Part shown: positions 46,311 through 53,458 of the stretch, one piece after another
Numbering within the stretch: position 1 is the stretch's first letter
How the letters are laid out: each line of letters begins with the position of its first letter
DNA from: an uncultured Flavobacterium sp.
GTDB taxonomy: Bacteria > Bacteroidota > Bacteroidia > Flavobacteriales > Flavobacteriaceae
Length of the DNA: 64,000 nucleotides
Assembly (NCBI RefSeq): GCF_946478785.1
Contig: NZ_CAMLDD010000018.1
Span: forward strand, 43,463 to 107,462
Direction: 5' to 3'
Translations under genes and position numbers: made by a program
Notes under the pieces: model-generated
Told to the model about the DNA's origin: nothing
The model's input: the letters and a program-made list of their open reading frames with translations, nothing else
Database searches by the model: none

Positions 46311-46408
46311 TTGTCATTTATCTGGGTTGTTGGGAATGCTTCAAGGAATAAGCTCACCATCATTATTTGAATGTCGTTCTTGCCACTAAAGTTGTCGGCT
46401 ATTCCATT
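46196..46408 (-). pseudogene. C-terminal remnant of an unidentified multicopy gene
   Basis: A 70-codon stretch, open but with no start, reads NDIQIMMVSLFLEAFPTTQI then QFLKNLVNPQQDIQTKFIKP and stops at 46196, followed by the repeat hairpin as terminator. Shorter versions occur at copies 1 and 3 (INPQRDIQTKF and INHQQDIQTKL). The coding pattern is conserved between copies, so it was once a real protein. I do not recognise the family. Confidence 0.6.
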
Positions 46409-46502
46409 TTACCAGTTTTGGCTACTTAAATTATGGTTTTGGCTAAATTTTCTTTCCTGTATCTGAGCAAATTTGCAACATAATAATACTAAAATAATCA
46501 TT

Positions 46503-47267
46503 ATGTCATCGCAAAGTAAAATTGCAGTAGTAACAGGAGGGAGCCGCGGTCTTGGAAAAGATATGGCGATCAATCTTGCCAAAAACGGATTGGATATAGT
46601 TTTAACCTATAACACTCAAAAAGAAATAGCAGAAAATGTCGTAAAACAAATTCATGATATCGGACAAAAGGCGGTTGCTATAAAACTAGACGTCTCAGAT
46701 TGTTCCAGTTTTGATATGTTTACAAAAAATCTTGGAGACCAAATAACCAGTTACTTCCACTCAGATGGAATTGATTTTTTGATCAATAATGCAGGGTTTA
46801 TTCACTATGCAAATTTTGATGCTATCAATGAAGCTCAATTTACAGAAATGGAAAATGTACATCTTAGAGGTCCATTTTTCCTTACACAAAAATTATTGCC
46901 ATTACTAAGAGCTTACGGAGGAATTGTAAATGTTTCTTCAGGACTAACCCGTTTTGCCACGCCGGGATTTGCAGCTTATGCAGCACTAAAAGGAGCAATG
47001 GAGACATTGACAAAATATCAGGCAAAAGAACTTGGTGCAAGAAACATAAGAGTAAATGTTATTGCTCCGGGTGCTATCGAAACAGATATTATGGGCGGTG
47101 CGGTACGTGACAATGTAGAAATGAACCAATACCTGGCTTCGCAAACTGCTCTTGGAAGAGTTGGACTACCCGAGGACATTGGGGGAGTGGTAGCCTTTTT
47201 ATGCAGTGATGCCGGCGGGTGGATTAATGCTCAGCGAATAGAAATTTCAGGAGGTTCAAATCTATAA
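46503..47267 (+). CDS. Short-chain dehydrogenase/reductase (SDR)
   Basis: A 254-residue NAD(P)-dependent oxidoreductase with TGGSRGLGKDMA (cofactor), NNAGF, catalytic Ser in VNVSSG, and Tyr-x3-Lys (YAALKG). A longer frame from TTG 46473 would include the likely promoter (CAAATTTG), so ATG 46503 is chosen. Substrate unknown. The next gene encodes a SnoaL-like protein; together with the AraC regulator they form an accessory set of the type often acquired horizontally. Confidence 0.9.
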   Translation: MSSQSKIAVVTGGSRGLGKDMAINLAKNGLDIVLTYNTQKEIAENVVKQIHDIGQKAVAIKLDVSDCSSFDMFTKNLGDQITSYFHSDGIDFLINNAGFIHYANFDAINEAQFTEMENVHLRGPFFLTQKLLPLLRAYGGIVNVSSGLTRFATPGFAAYAALKGAMETLTKYQAKELGARNIRVNVIAPGAIETDIMGGAVRDNVEMNQYLASQTALGRVGLPEDIGGVVAFLCSDAGGWINAQRIEISGGSNL

Positions 47268-47333
47268 TTAGACTTAAAAATAGTTGATCATAGTTGATAA
47301 GCTGAATGTTACATACAATTAAAAGAATATAAA

Positions 47334-47771
47334 ATGGAAAAAGAAGATAAAGGAGTAGTCAAAGCTCTTTCGAAACAGGAAATAGACACCATTGAAAGGT
47401 TTTATGCAGCATGGGAACTTAAAAAGCCAGAAGTATTAGACGAAATTTGCATGCCCGACTGGAAAGATATTCCACTCGCACCACATCAAGAAGATAACCC
47501 AAAAGGACTGCAGGCAATTATGAAATTTTTGTTCGAATTATGTCCTGATATAGAAATCGTAATTCATGAGATATTTGGCAGCCACGAGCGTGCAGCTGTA
47601 AGAGCCTCAATGCAATTTACGCATGTAAAGGAAATTATGGGAATCTCTCCAACGAATAAGAAAGTAACAATAGCACTGCATGAATTTCATTATTTGAAAA
47701 ATGGCAAACTTACCCATACCTGGCATTTAGAAGACTGGTTTGGTCTTTTGATGCAGGGCAAAGAGGAATAA
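47334..47771 (+). CDS. SnoaL-like ester cyclase family protein
   Basis: A 145-residue protein with a cone-shaped NTF2/SnoaL fold pattern (TIERFYAAWELKKPEVL, HEIFGSHERAAVRASM, HTWHLEDWFGLL). Some members are polyketide cyclases; most are uncharacterised. It is 66 bases after the SDR gene in the same direction. Confidence 0.85.
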   Translation: MEKEDKGVVKALSKQEIDTIERFYAAWELKKPEVLDEICMPDWKDIPLAPHQEDNPKGLQAIMKFLFELCPDIEIVIHEIFGSHERAAVRASMQFTHVKEIMGISPTNKKVTIALHEFHYLKNGKLTHTWHLEDWFGLLMQGKEE

Positions 47772-47853
47772 AAAATCAAATAGCATATTCGTATAATAAT
47801 TTTTGAATATACTTTTAAAAGAATTTATCTGAATTTCTAGTGTCAAAAAAATG

Positions 47854-47861
47854 TAATTTTG
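47854..47861 (+). promoter_or_regulatory. -7 box before the AraC gene
   Basis: TAATTTTG matches TAnnTTTG and lies 5 bases before the ATG at 47867. It suggests an almost leaderless mRNA and argues against the GTG at 47840 as the start. Confidence 0.5.
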
Positions 47862-47866
47862 TAACT

Positions 47867-48778
47867 ATGGAAGTAATTAGAATAAAAAACATCACAGATT
47901 ATCATCGTTTTAGAGGGCTTCCGAAGCCGGAACATCCTTTAATAAGCCTGGTCGATTATTCACAGGTAAAATTCCCTGATGATGAAAAAACGACAAACAT
48001 TGTGATGGATTTTTATTCTATTGCTTTAAAAAGGGATATTGGAGCCAAGCTTTATTATGGCCAGCAGGTTTACGATTTTGACGAAGGTATAATGTCATTT
48101 ATAGCACCGGGGCAGGTTTTGCGGCTGGAGCAGGATCCTGATTCATTACATAAAGGCGCAGGGTATTTATTGCAAATTCACCCAGACTTTTTATGGAATT
48201 CAGCATTAGCGAAAAACATAAAAAGCTACACGTTTTTTGATTATTCAATTAATGAAGCACTATTTCTTTCTGAAAAAGAGGAAAATATCATTGTAAATAT
48301 TTTTGAAAATATAAGAGAAGAATACCACATCAACATTGATAGATTTACGCAGGATTTAATAATTGCGCAGATAGAATTGCTGCTCAAATATTGCGACAGA
48401 TATTACAATCGCCAATTTCTTACAAGAAAAATCAGCAGTCATCAAATACTATCAAAAGTTGAAGAGTTTTTGAATAATTATTTTGATGATAAAAACCGTG
48501 ACGAAAGAAATCTTCTTTCTGTCCAGACTGTTGCTGATAATATGAATGTTTCTTCAGATTATTTAAGCAATTTACTGAAGCTTCATACTGGTCAGAATAC
48601 GCAGCAGCATATTCACAATAAACTCATAGAAAAAGCGAAAGAAAAACTTTCTACTACTAGTTTGTCAATTAGTGAAATTGCGTATGAGCTGGGATTCGAA
48701 CACCTTCAGAGCTTTAGTAAATTGTTCAAAAACAAAACAAACGAAACACCCTTAAAGTTTAGAGCTAAGTTTAATTAA
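47867..48778 (+). CDS. AraC family transcriptional regulator
   Basis: A 303-residue protein: an N-terminal sensing domain (YYGQQVYDFDEGIMSFIAPGQ) and two C-terminal HTH motifs (LLSVQTVADNMNVSSDYLSNLL and LSISEIAYELGFEHLQSFSKLFK). It is downstream of the SDR and SnoaL genes and may control them. The start is set at ATG 47867 because a promoter box overlaps the earlier GTG. Confidence 0.9.
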   Translation: MEVIRIKNITDYHRFRGLPKPEHPLISLVDYSQVKFPDDEKTTNIVMDFYSIALKRDIGAKLYYGQQVYDFDEGIMSFIAPGQVLRLEQDPDSLHKGAGYLLQIHPDFLWNSALAKNIKSYTFFDYSINEALFLSEKEENIIVNIFENIREEYHINIDRFTQDLIIAQIELLLKYCDRYYNRQFLTRKISSHQILSKVEEFLNNYFDDKNRDERNLLSVQTVADNMNVSSDYLSNLLKLHTGQNTQQHIHNKLIEKAKEKLSTTSLSISEIAYELGFEHLQSFSKLFKNKTNETPLKFRAKFN

Positions 48779-48866
48779 TCGTTTTATTTAAGTTTTTGAA
48801 GTCTCTTTTTACAGAGAGAAAATAAATGTAAAAAATCCAAAGTTACCTTGCCTGATAGCGTAATTG

Positions 48867-48995
48867 AAAAAAGGCGCCAATTGTCTTCAATTGGCGCCTT
48901 TTGGCTGATTATATGTAGTTATCTGTCTTCCAGTGGCTTTAGTAATTTGGTTTGGATATCCTGTTGGTGATTGATGAGAACTTTTAAAAACTGAA
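48867..48995 (-). repeat. Dispersed repeat copy 3, also terminator-like
   Basis: AAAAGGCGCCAATTG (48869-48883), loop TCTT, and a perfect complement to 48902: a 15-bp stem that can end the AraC transcript. The following bases keep part of the remnant tail (QFLKVLINHQQDIQTKLLKP on the minus strand). It is more diverged and shorter than copies 1 and 2, but shares a downstream stretch with copy 2. Confidence 0.75.
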
Positions 48996-49094
48996 TTGGT
49001 TTAAGGCAGTAAATTATTCTAGAGAAATTTGGTACAATAAAAAAACAAGACATTAGGCTTTGGATTATAAAAACAATTGAAAAATTTAAGAAGC

Positions 49095-49339
49095 TAAATA
49101 ATTACAAGAAAAGGAGTACAATAAAAAGGTTTGTTTTCATCTGTAATAATTTTAATTGTCCAAATATTCTCTCCCCCGTTAAATCAATCCAGCCCTTCTG
49201 GCCGTTTGGTAATTCGAAACGAGCAAAATTATCCTGAAATTTTCTAGTTGAATTTCTCTGTGTCTGAATTAGAATGAAAATAGACAGCCTGAATACCAAG
49301 ATTATCTTTTAATGCTATTTTTTGATTGGCATCTACAAA
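49095..49339 (-). pseudogene. Frameshifted remnant of an unidentified protein
   Basis: Three successive frames on the minus strand join into one sensible protein end: DANQKIALKDNLGIQAVYFH (to a TAG), then FQDNFARFELPNGQKGWIDL, then IWTIKIITDENKPFYCTPF ending at TAA 49095. At least two indels are needed. No start codon or family is known to me. It lies beside repeat copy 3, in an area with several decayed genes. Confidence 0.5.
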
Positions 49340-49599
49340 TTATATAAAAAAATTAAAGTTATATTTATTTGTTCATTATTATATCTCGTTCATTTTAAAT
49401 GAACATTCAAATATAGTGAACAAAACAACTTGGTTCTAAACGATTGTTTCATCATCATATAATTTTTACTAAAAGCAAAAAACTGGCTGCATAATCATTG
49501 ATTTTAGTATTTAAGTATAACAAAAATCAATCTGTAAAACAAAAAAACTGCCCGAAATTACTTTTCGGACAGCATCTTAAAATGAAAATAAATTCCCAA
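49340..49599. other. AT-rich intergenic region
   Basis: No supported gene. The stretch near 49540-49575 holds AAAAACTGCCCGAAA followed by TTTCGGACAGCATCTT: CTGcCCGAAA with TTTCGGaCAG forms a hairpin that may end the minus-strand DUF2798 transcript. Confidence 0.4.
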
Positions 49600-49854
49600 T
49601 TACGCTCTAAAAATATAAAGCGTCAGTTTATTAGCCAAAGGGATAATGATCAGGGCACTAACATAAGCAATGGGCAGCATAATGAGCCAGGATTTAAAAA
49701 ATGTAAAAATCCATGCTTCTTTTTCATAACCATTATTTAAAATGAGTACGCAAACTGCCATTATCAGTGTCATTGGTGTAACCACAAAAAGGGTATTGAC
49801 ATATTTAGCAACAAGCTTCATGACTTTTAAAAGCAATCGGTTAGAATTTTCCAT
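49600..49854 (-). CDS. DUF2798 family two-TM membrane protein
   Basis: An 84-residue protein with two TM helices (LFVVTPMTLIMAVCVLILNN and WLIMLPIAYVSALIIIPLAN), matching the DUF2798 pattern. It overlaps the upstream ester-cyclase-type gene by 14 bases and is cotranscribed. Function unknown. Confidence 0.8.
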   Translation of the reverse strand: MENSNRLLLKVMKLVAKYVNTLFVVTPMTLIMAVCVLILNNGYEKEAWIFTFFKSWLIMLPIAYVSALIIIPLANKLTLYIFRA

Positions 49855-50608
49855 TTGTGTTTTTCTGATTCTCTAAAGATGGAATTTCTTCAATAACATC
49901 CCAATGCTCTATGATTTTATTATTTTCAATTCGGTACAAATCATAAAAAGCCGAATGTGTTTTTCCAACGTAACCTTCACTTAAAACCAAAACAAAGTTT
50001 CCTTCTCCCAAAACTTTATGTACAGCAGTGTAAACTTGTGCTTTGCCATTATTTTCCCATTGTTTCAAAACACTAAAAAACTCCGAGACACCGTCTCCCA
50101 TATCAGGATTATGCTGAATAAGGATGTCGCCGTCAAAATATTTTGAAGCTTCATTAAATTTTTTGCCTACCAAAACTTCTGAAACAAAAGATGAAGCTAG
50201 TTCTTTGTTAGCATCTGTTAAATGATGATCAATAGCTTTTGTTTTACCATCTGTCATTGTTCTTCCGCTCTTGTTTATTTTTTTAGGATTCGTCTGTAAA
50301 TTATCCCAATGCTCTACACTCACACCATTTTCGAATCGGTGAATATCAAAAGCGACCGTTGGTTCAAATAAATAATAATCGACATGCACAAATCCGATAT
50401 CGCCATCCTGAAAAGCCCTTACCACATTGGTGTATACTTTTTCCATCGGCATTAAATCGTGCAGAGCCATAATTGCATCAAAACCGTCGGCTACATTAAT
50501 ATTGTGCTGTTTGTATGATTTAGGATTAATTAAGCCTATTTTTCCTAAAGTTTCGGTTTCGATACTGTTTTGAATTGCAGCAGCTTTTTCTCTGTTTGAA
50601 AGTTCCAT
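49841..50608 (-). CDS. Tandem SnoaL/NTF2-like protein
   Basis: A 255-residue protein made of two NTF2-like domains: HDLMPMEKVYTNVVRAFQDG ... SVEHWDNLQ in the first half and HNPDMGDGVSEFF ... IIEHWDVIEEIP in the second. The EHWD motif is present in both, so an internal duplication is likely. It is divergent from the HxlR regulator and probably controlled by it. Confidence 0.85.
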   Translation of the reverse strand: MELSNREKAAAIQNSIETETLGKIGLINPKSYKQHNINVADGFDAIMALHDLMPMEKVYTNVVRAFQDGDIGFVHVDYYLFEPTVAFDIHRFENGVSVEHWDNLQTNPKKINKSGRTMTDGKTKAIDHHLTDANKELASSFVSEVLVGKKFNEASKYFDGDILIQHNPDMGDGVSEFFSVLKQWENNGKAQVYTAVHKVLGEGNFVLVLSEGYVGKTHSAFYDLYRIENNKIIEHWDVIEEIPSLENQKNTNGKF

Positions 50609-50688
50609 TTTTTATATTGTTAAAAATTATTCGGCAAAGTTATCTTGACCGTTGTAGTGATGCAATAATGGATAAAAGGTTCGTATGG

Positions 50689-50745
50689 GGATAATATTAT
50701 CCATATAAGGTTATAGAGCCCGTATGAATTATATGCTTATTTTTG
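50689..50745. promoter_or_regulatory. Palindromic operator candidate and HxlR promoter
   Basis: GGATAATATTATCC (50689-50702) is a perfect 14-bp palindrome in the divergent region between the tandem NTF2-like gene and hxlR. A -7 box TATTTTTG lies at 50738-50745. An HxlR dimer binding here could control both directions. Confidence 0.5.
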
Positions 50746-50768
50746 TACCTATAAAAAATATAGCTGCT

Positions 50769-51140
50769 ATGTACGAAAAAAAGATTCCAAAAGATTTTGA
50801 CTGCGGAATGAGTATAACACTTGAAATAATAGGAGGGAAGTGGAAACCCTGTCTTATCGATTCTATATCTAAAGGTGTAAGAAGACCGAGTGAAATACAC
50901 AGATGCCATCCTGATGCTACCAAACGTGTTTTGAATCTTCAGCTAAAAGAATTAGAAGATCATGGTGTGGTACGAAAAACAATATACCCGGTACTGCCTC
51001 CTAAAGTTGAATATTTCCTGACTGATCTGGGTAAAACTTTATTACCATTAATTTCGCACATGGAAAAATGGGGCACTAATTATATGCCGATATTTAATGA
51101 ACTACAGCAGCATAAAAGAGATTTACAAGAGGCAGTTTAA
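50769..51140 (+). CDS. HxlR family transcriptional regulator
   Basis: A 123-residue winged-helix repressor/activator with the typical SITLEIIGGKWKPCLIDSI, RPSEIHRCHPDATKRVLNLQLKEL and wing VVRKTIYPVLPPKVEYFLT. HxlR proteins often sense quinones, aldehydes or redox state. The ATG at 50769 is chosen because the -7 box (50738-50745) lies downstream of the earlier ATG at 50724. Confidence 0.92.
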   Translation: MYEKKIPKDFDCGMSITLEIIGGKWKPCLIDSISKGVRRPSEIHRCHPDATKRVLNLQLKELEDHGVVRKTIYPVLPPKVEYFLTDLGKTLLPLISHMEKWGTNYMPIFNELQQHKRDLQEAV

Positions 51141-51528
51141 ATTGTTAAGGAAAAATCGTCCATCATAAAGCGAAAAATCGCCATTCCCCAGACTCAATTA
51201 TTCTGCTACCAAACTTCATTTAAATAGTCACCTACAAGTTTGAATGTTTAAAGTAAATAATATTAAAACGTTGCTCCTTAGATCTATATTTTGTATCTGT
51301 CACGTTGTTAGTAATCTAACTTAGGATGAGGAGTTTCATATCAATTCTTTTGATAGTGAGAGTGGAACTGACAGTGAAGTGCGTGAATTTATTACGGCAT
51401 TTATTGCCAGGGAGCAGCTTGAGGACAGTATATCTATTTTCAGGTAGTGCATTATCCGGTATTAAGAATCTTAGCAGAATCTAAGTCGAGAGTGTGCATC
51501 ATCAATCCTAGGTAATGCTATTTTTTTT
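51141..51528. other. Intergenic region with a possible gene fragment
   Basis: No complete gene. Between stops at about 51326 and 51445 one plus-strand frame reads EFHINSFDSESGTDSEVREF then ITAFIAREQLEDSISIFR, an acidic, protein-like sequence without a start. It could be a decayed gene end. Nothing else is recognised. Confidence 0.35.
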
Positions 51529-51602
51529 GGAGCTATTCCCGCTATACGTTCCAATCTATGTGCAGAAACCCGGCACATAGGATTTCCACTTCTATCGGGG
51601 CT
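51529..51602 (-). ncRNA. Structured intergenic element
   Basis: On the minus strand, AGC and CCCG at one end pair with CGGG and GCT at the other, and enclose an 8-bp hairpin (CTATGTGC 51580-51573 with GCACATAG 51563-51556). The outer parts (AGCCCCGATAGAAG and TAGCGGGAATAGCTCC) resemble, from memory, an element that recurs between genes in Flavobacterium genomes. It may be a small structured RNA or an extragenic repeat. I cannot confirm its family name. Confidence 0.5.
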
Positions 51603-52003
51603 CAAAATTCGTTTTTTTAGTTTTTTTTATAAGAATAAGACTTTTATGTTCCCTCGGGATTATGGAGAGAAGTATTCAACTATCTAACAAGCTTATTGCG
51701 GATTATGATGCGTTTTATACAGTAGTGTATCTATTTTGTAAAATTTCCTAAATTTAGGCTTGAATGGGACAACACCATCTTTAATTTCAACAAACGTATA
51801 TGTATGGCTTACTAATAATCGCAGTATATGTAGCGATGTTATGAAATGGTGACCTTATTTCATTCATTCTCATATTGTCCAAAAAACAACTTTGGAGGCT
51901 TTAAATAGATGATGTCTCTTAACGGTGTATTAATTTGCTTTTTACCGATTTTTTAAAGATAAAAATAAAAAATTAATACATATATTCGCAAAAAATTTTG
52001 TGA
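51603..52003. other. Intergenic region upstream of outer-membrane genes
   Basis: About 400 bases with no supported gene. Presumably holds the promoter of the 52004 operon; AAATTTTG ends a few bases before its ATG, but the assignment is weak. Confidence 0.4.
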
Positions 52004-52705
52004 ATGAAAGTACTATTACACTTATTAATATTTTGTTGTTGTTTGAATGTTGCTCTCTATGCACAAAATGAGACTAATATCACCTACGGATTAAAACTCG
52101 GAGGAATCTATTCGAAAATCAGTAATTTACCTGAAAGCATTAAAGGAAGAGATAATACTTTTGATAATAGTGTTATGGAGACCAAAGGAGGCTATGGCAT
52201 CGAAGGCGGTTTCTTCCTGAACTGCAAACTTTACGATACCCGTGTTGCCATTCAGCCTGAAATCTTATTCAGGCAATCTGCCCAGACTGTCCATTATCAT
52301 GATACTACAGGCAAGGAGTTTGAGCTAGGATTAAATTACTCATTTCTACAAATTGGAGCTTTGTATAAAGTATATCCATATGAGGGATTAAATATAGGAT
52401 TTGGTGCTTTCTATGGCATCAGTTTATCTCCTAATAATATTACTTATAAATCTAACGAAGCAGGCGGAATGTACGATGTCGCCACCAGACAGTTCTATCA
52501 GGATGGGCTTGATGGTGCAGACGATTTCTCCTTATGCTTTGCATTGGGTTATGAATTGCAGGAAAGCATTCATTTTGATTTTCGTTATTATCTAGGGGTA
52601 AAAGATGTGGTTAAGAGTAATGCATCTTCTTTTCAGTTTATCGAAAATCAAAACAAAAACAGCACTTTTTGTTTTTCGTTAGGTTACAGTTTTCATCAAT
52701 GGTAA
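52004..52705 (+). CDS. Outer-membrane beta-barrel protein, paralogue 1
   Basis: A 233-residue protein with signal peptide (VALYAQN) and eight to ten amphipathic strands (YGLKLGGIYSKISNLPESIK, LKVYPYEGLNIGFGAFYG-type pattern, CFSLGYSF end), in the PorT/OmpA-like barrel class. The next gene is a paralogue: both share ITYGL...GGIYS...SNLP and end in GYSF-like residues. It is the first gene of a presumed operon leading to the giant RHS protein. Confidence 0.82.
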   Translation: MKVLLHLLIFCCCLNVALYAQNETNITYGLKLGGIYSKISNLPESIKGRDNTFDNSVMETKGGYGIEGGFFLNCKLYDTRVAIQPEILFRQSAQTVHYHDTTGKEFELGLNYSFLQIGALYKVYPYEGLNIGFGAFYGISLSPNNITYKSNEAGGMYDVATRQFYQDGLDGADDFSLCFALGYELQESIHFDFRYYLGVKDVVKSNASSFQFIENQNKNSTFCFSLGYSFHQW

Positions 52706-52718
52706 ATTACAAAATAAC

Positions 52719-53447
52719 ATGAAAAAAATAATTCTGCTTATACTATTAGTAAGCACATCAAAATTTTTTGCGCAGAACAGAGAAATAACATACGGTCTTT
52801 TTGCCGGTGGAATTTATTCATCAATGTCTAATTTGCCCGATGTGATAGTACCAAAAGGTATATATGAGGGTTATACTTTAGAAGAAAAAGGAAAGTTTGG
52901 AGGAACGGGAGGTGCTTTTATCAACTGGAAGTATCCATACGCCAAAGTGAGTATCCAGACTGAAATTTCTTATTCAGGTCAAAGTACAGATTTAAATTAT
53001 GAAGATATTGAAGGTTTGAAATACAAAATGACTTTTGGTTACAGCTATATCAATGTTGGCGCACAATTTAAATATTATCCTGTTGAAGGACTTTATGTCG
53101 GTTTTGGACCGTATGTTAGTTTTAATATTGCCGGAGATAATATAAAATATAGCTCAAATGCTCAGGAAATATTTGCTGATTCGGGTACTTATTTTGAACC
53201 GGATGCCAACGTACAAAGAGTACTAAAAGAATCTTTAACAGGTAAAAATTATTTCTCAGGAATCTTTTCCTTAGGTTATGAGTTTAATTCCAATTTTTCG
53301 ATTGGTGCACGCTATACTTTGGGACTTACAGATGCTTTAACAACCGAGGAAAATGGGCATCGATACACTGAAAACAAAAACAAAATCAATAGTGTCTCAC
53401 TGATTATAGGATACTCGTTTGATTTTGATGACCTGGCTAATTTTTAA
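52719..53447 (+). CDS. Outer-membrane beta-barrel protein, paralogue 2
   Basis: A 242-residue barrel protein with signal (KFFAQN), 13 bases after paralogue 1 and clearly homologous (EITYGLFAGGIYSSMSNLPD; YPVEGLYVGFGPYVSFNIAG). Tandem duplication is likely. A partner or exporter role for the surface proteins encoded next is possible; no direct evidence. Confidence 0.82.
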   Translation: MKKIILLILLVSTSKFFAQNREITYGLFAGGIYSSMSNLPDVIVPKGIYEGYTLEEKGKFGGTGGAFINWKYPYAKVSIQTEISYSGQSTDLNYEDIEGLKYKMTFGYSYINVGAQFKYYPVEGLYVGFGPYVSFNIAGDNIKYSSNAQEIFADSGTYFEPDANVQRVLKESLTGKNYFSGIFSLGYEFNSNFSIGARYTLGLTDALTTEENGHRYTENKNKINSVSLIIGYSFDFDDLANF

Positions 53448-53458
53448 ATCCTGATGGC

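Noticed and set aside
47283..47303. Direct repeat GTTGATcataGTTGAT as a possible Fnr-like site
   Set aside because: The half-sites are in direct, not inverted, orientation and no -7 box is at the fixed distance.
3931..49000. The three repeats as insertion sequences or a CRISPR array
   Set aside because: No transposase, no terminal inverted repeats bounding each unit, no target duplication visible, and only three widely spaced copies; a gene-tail plus terminator explains them better.
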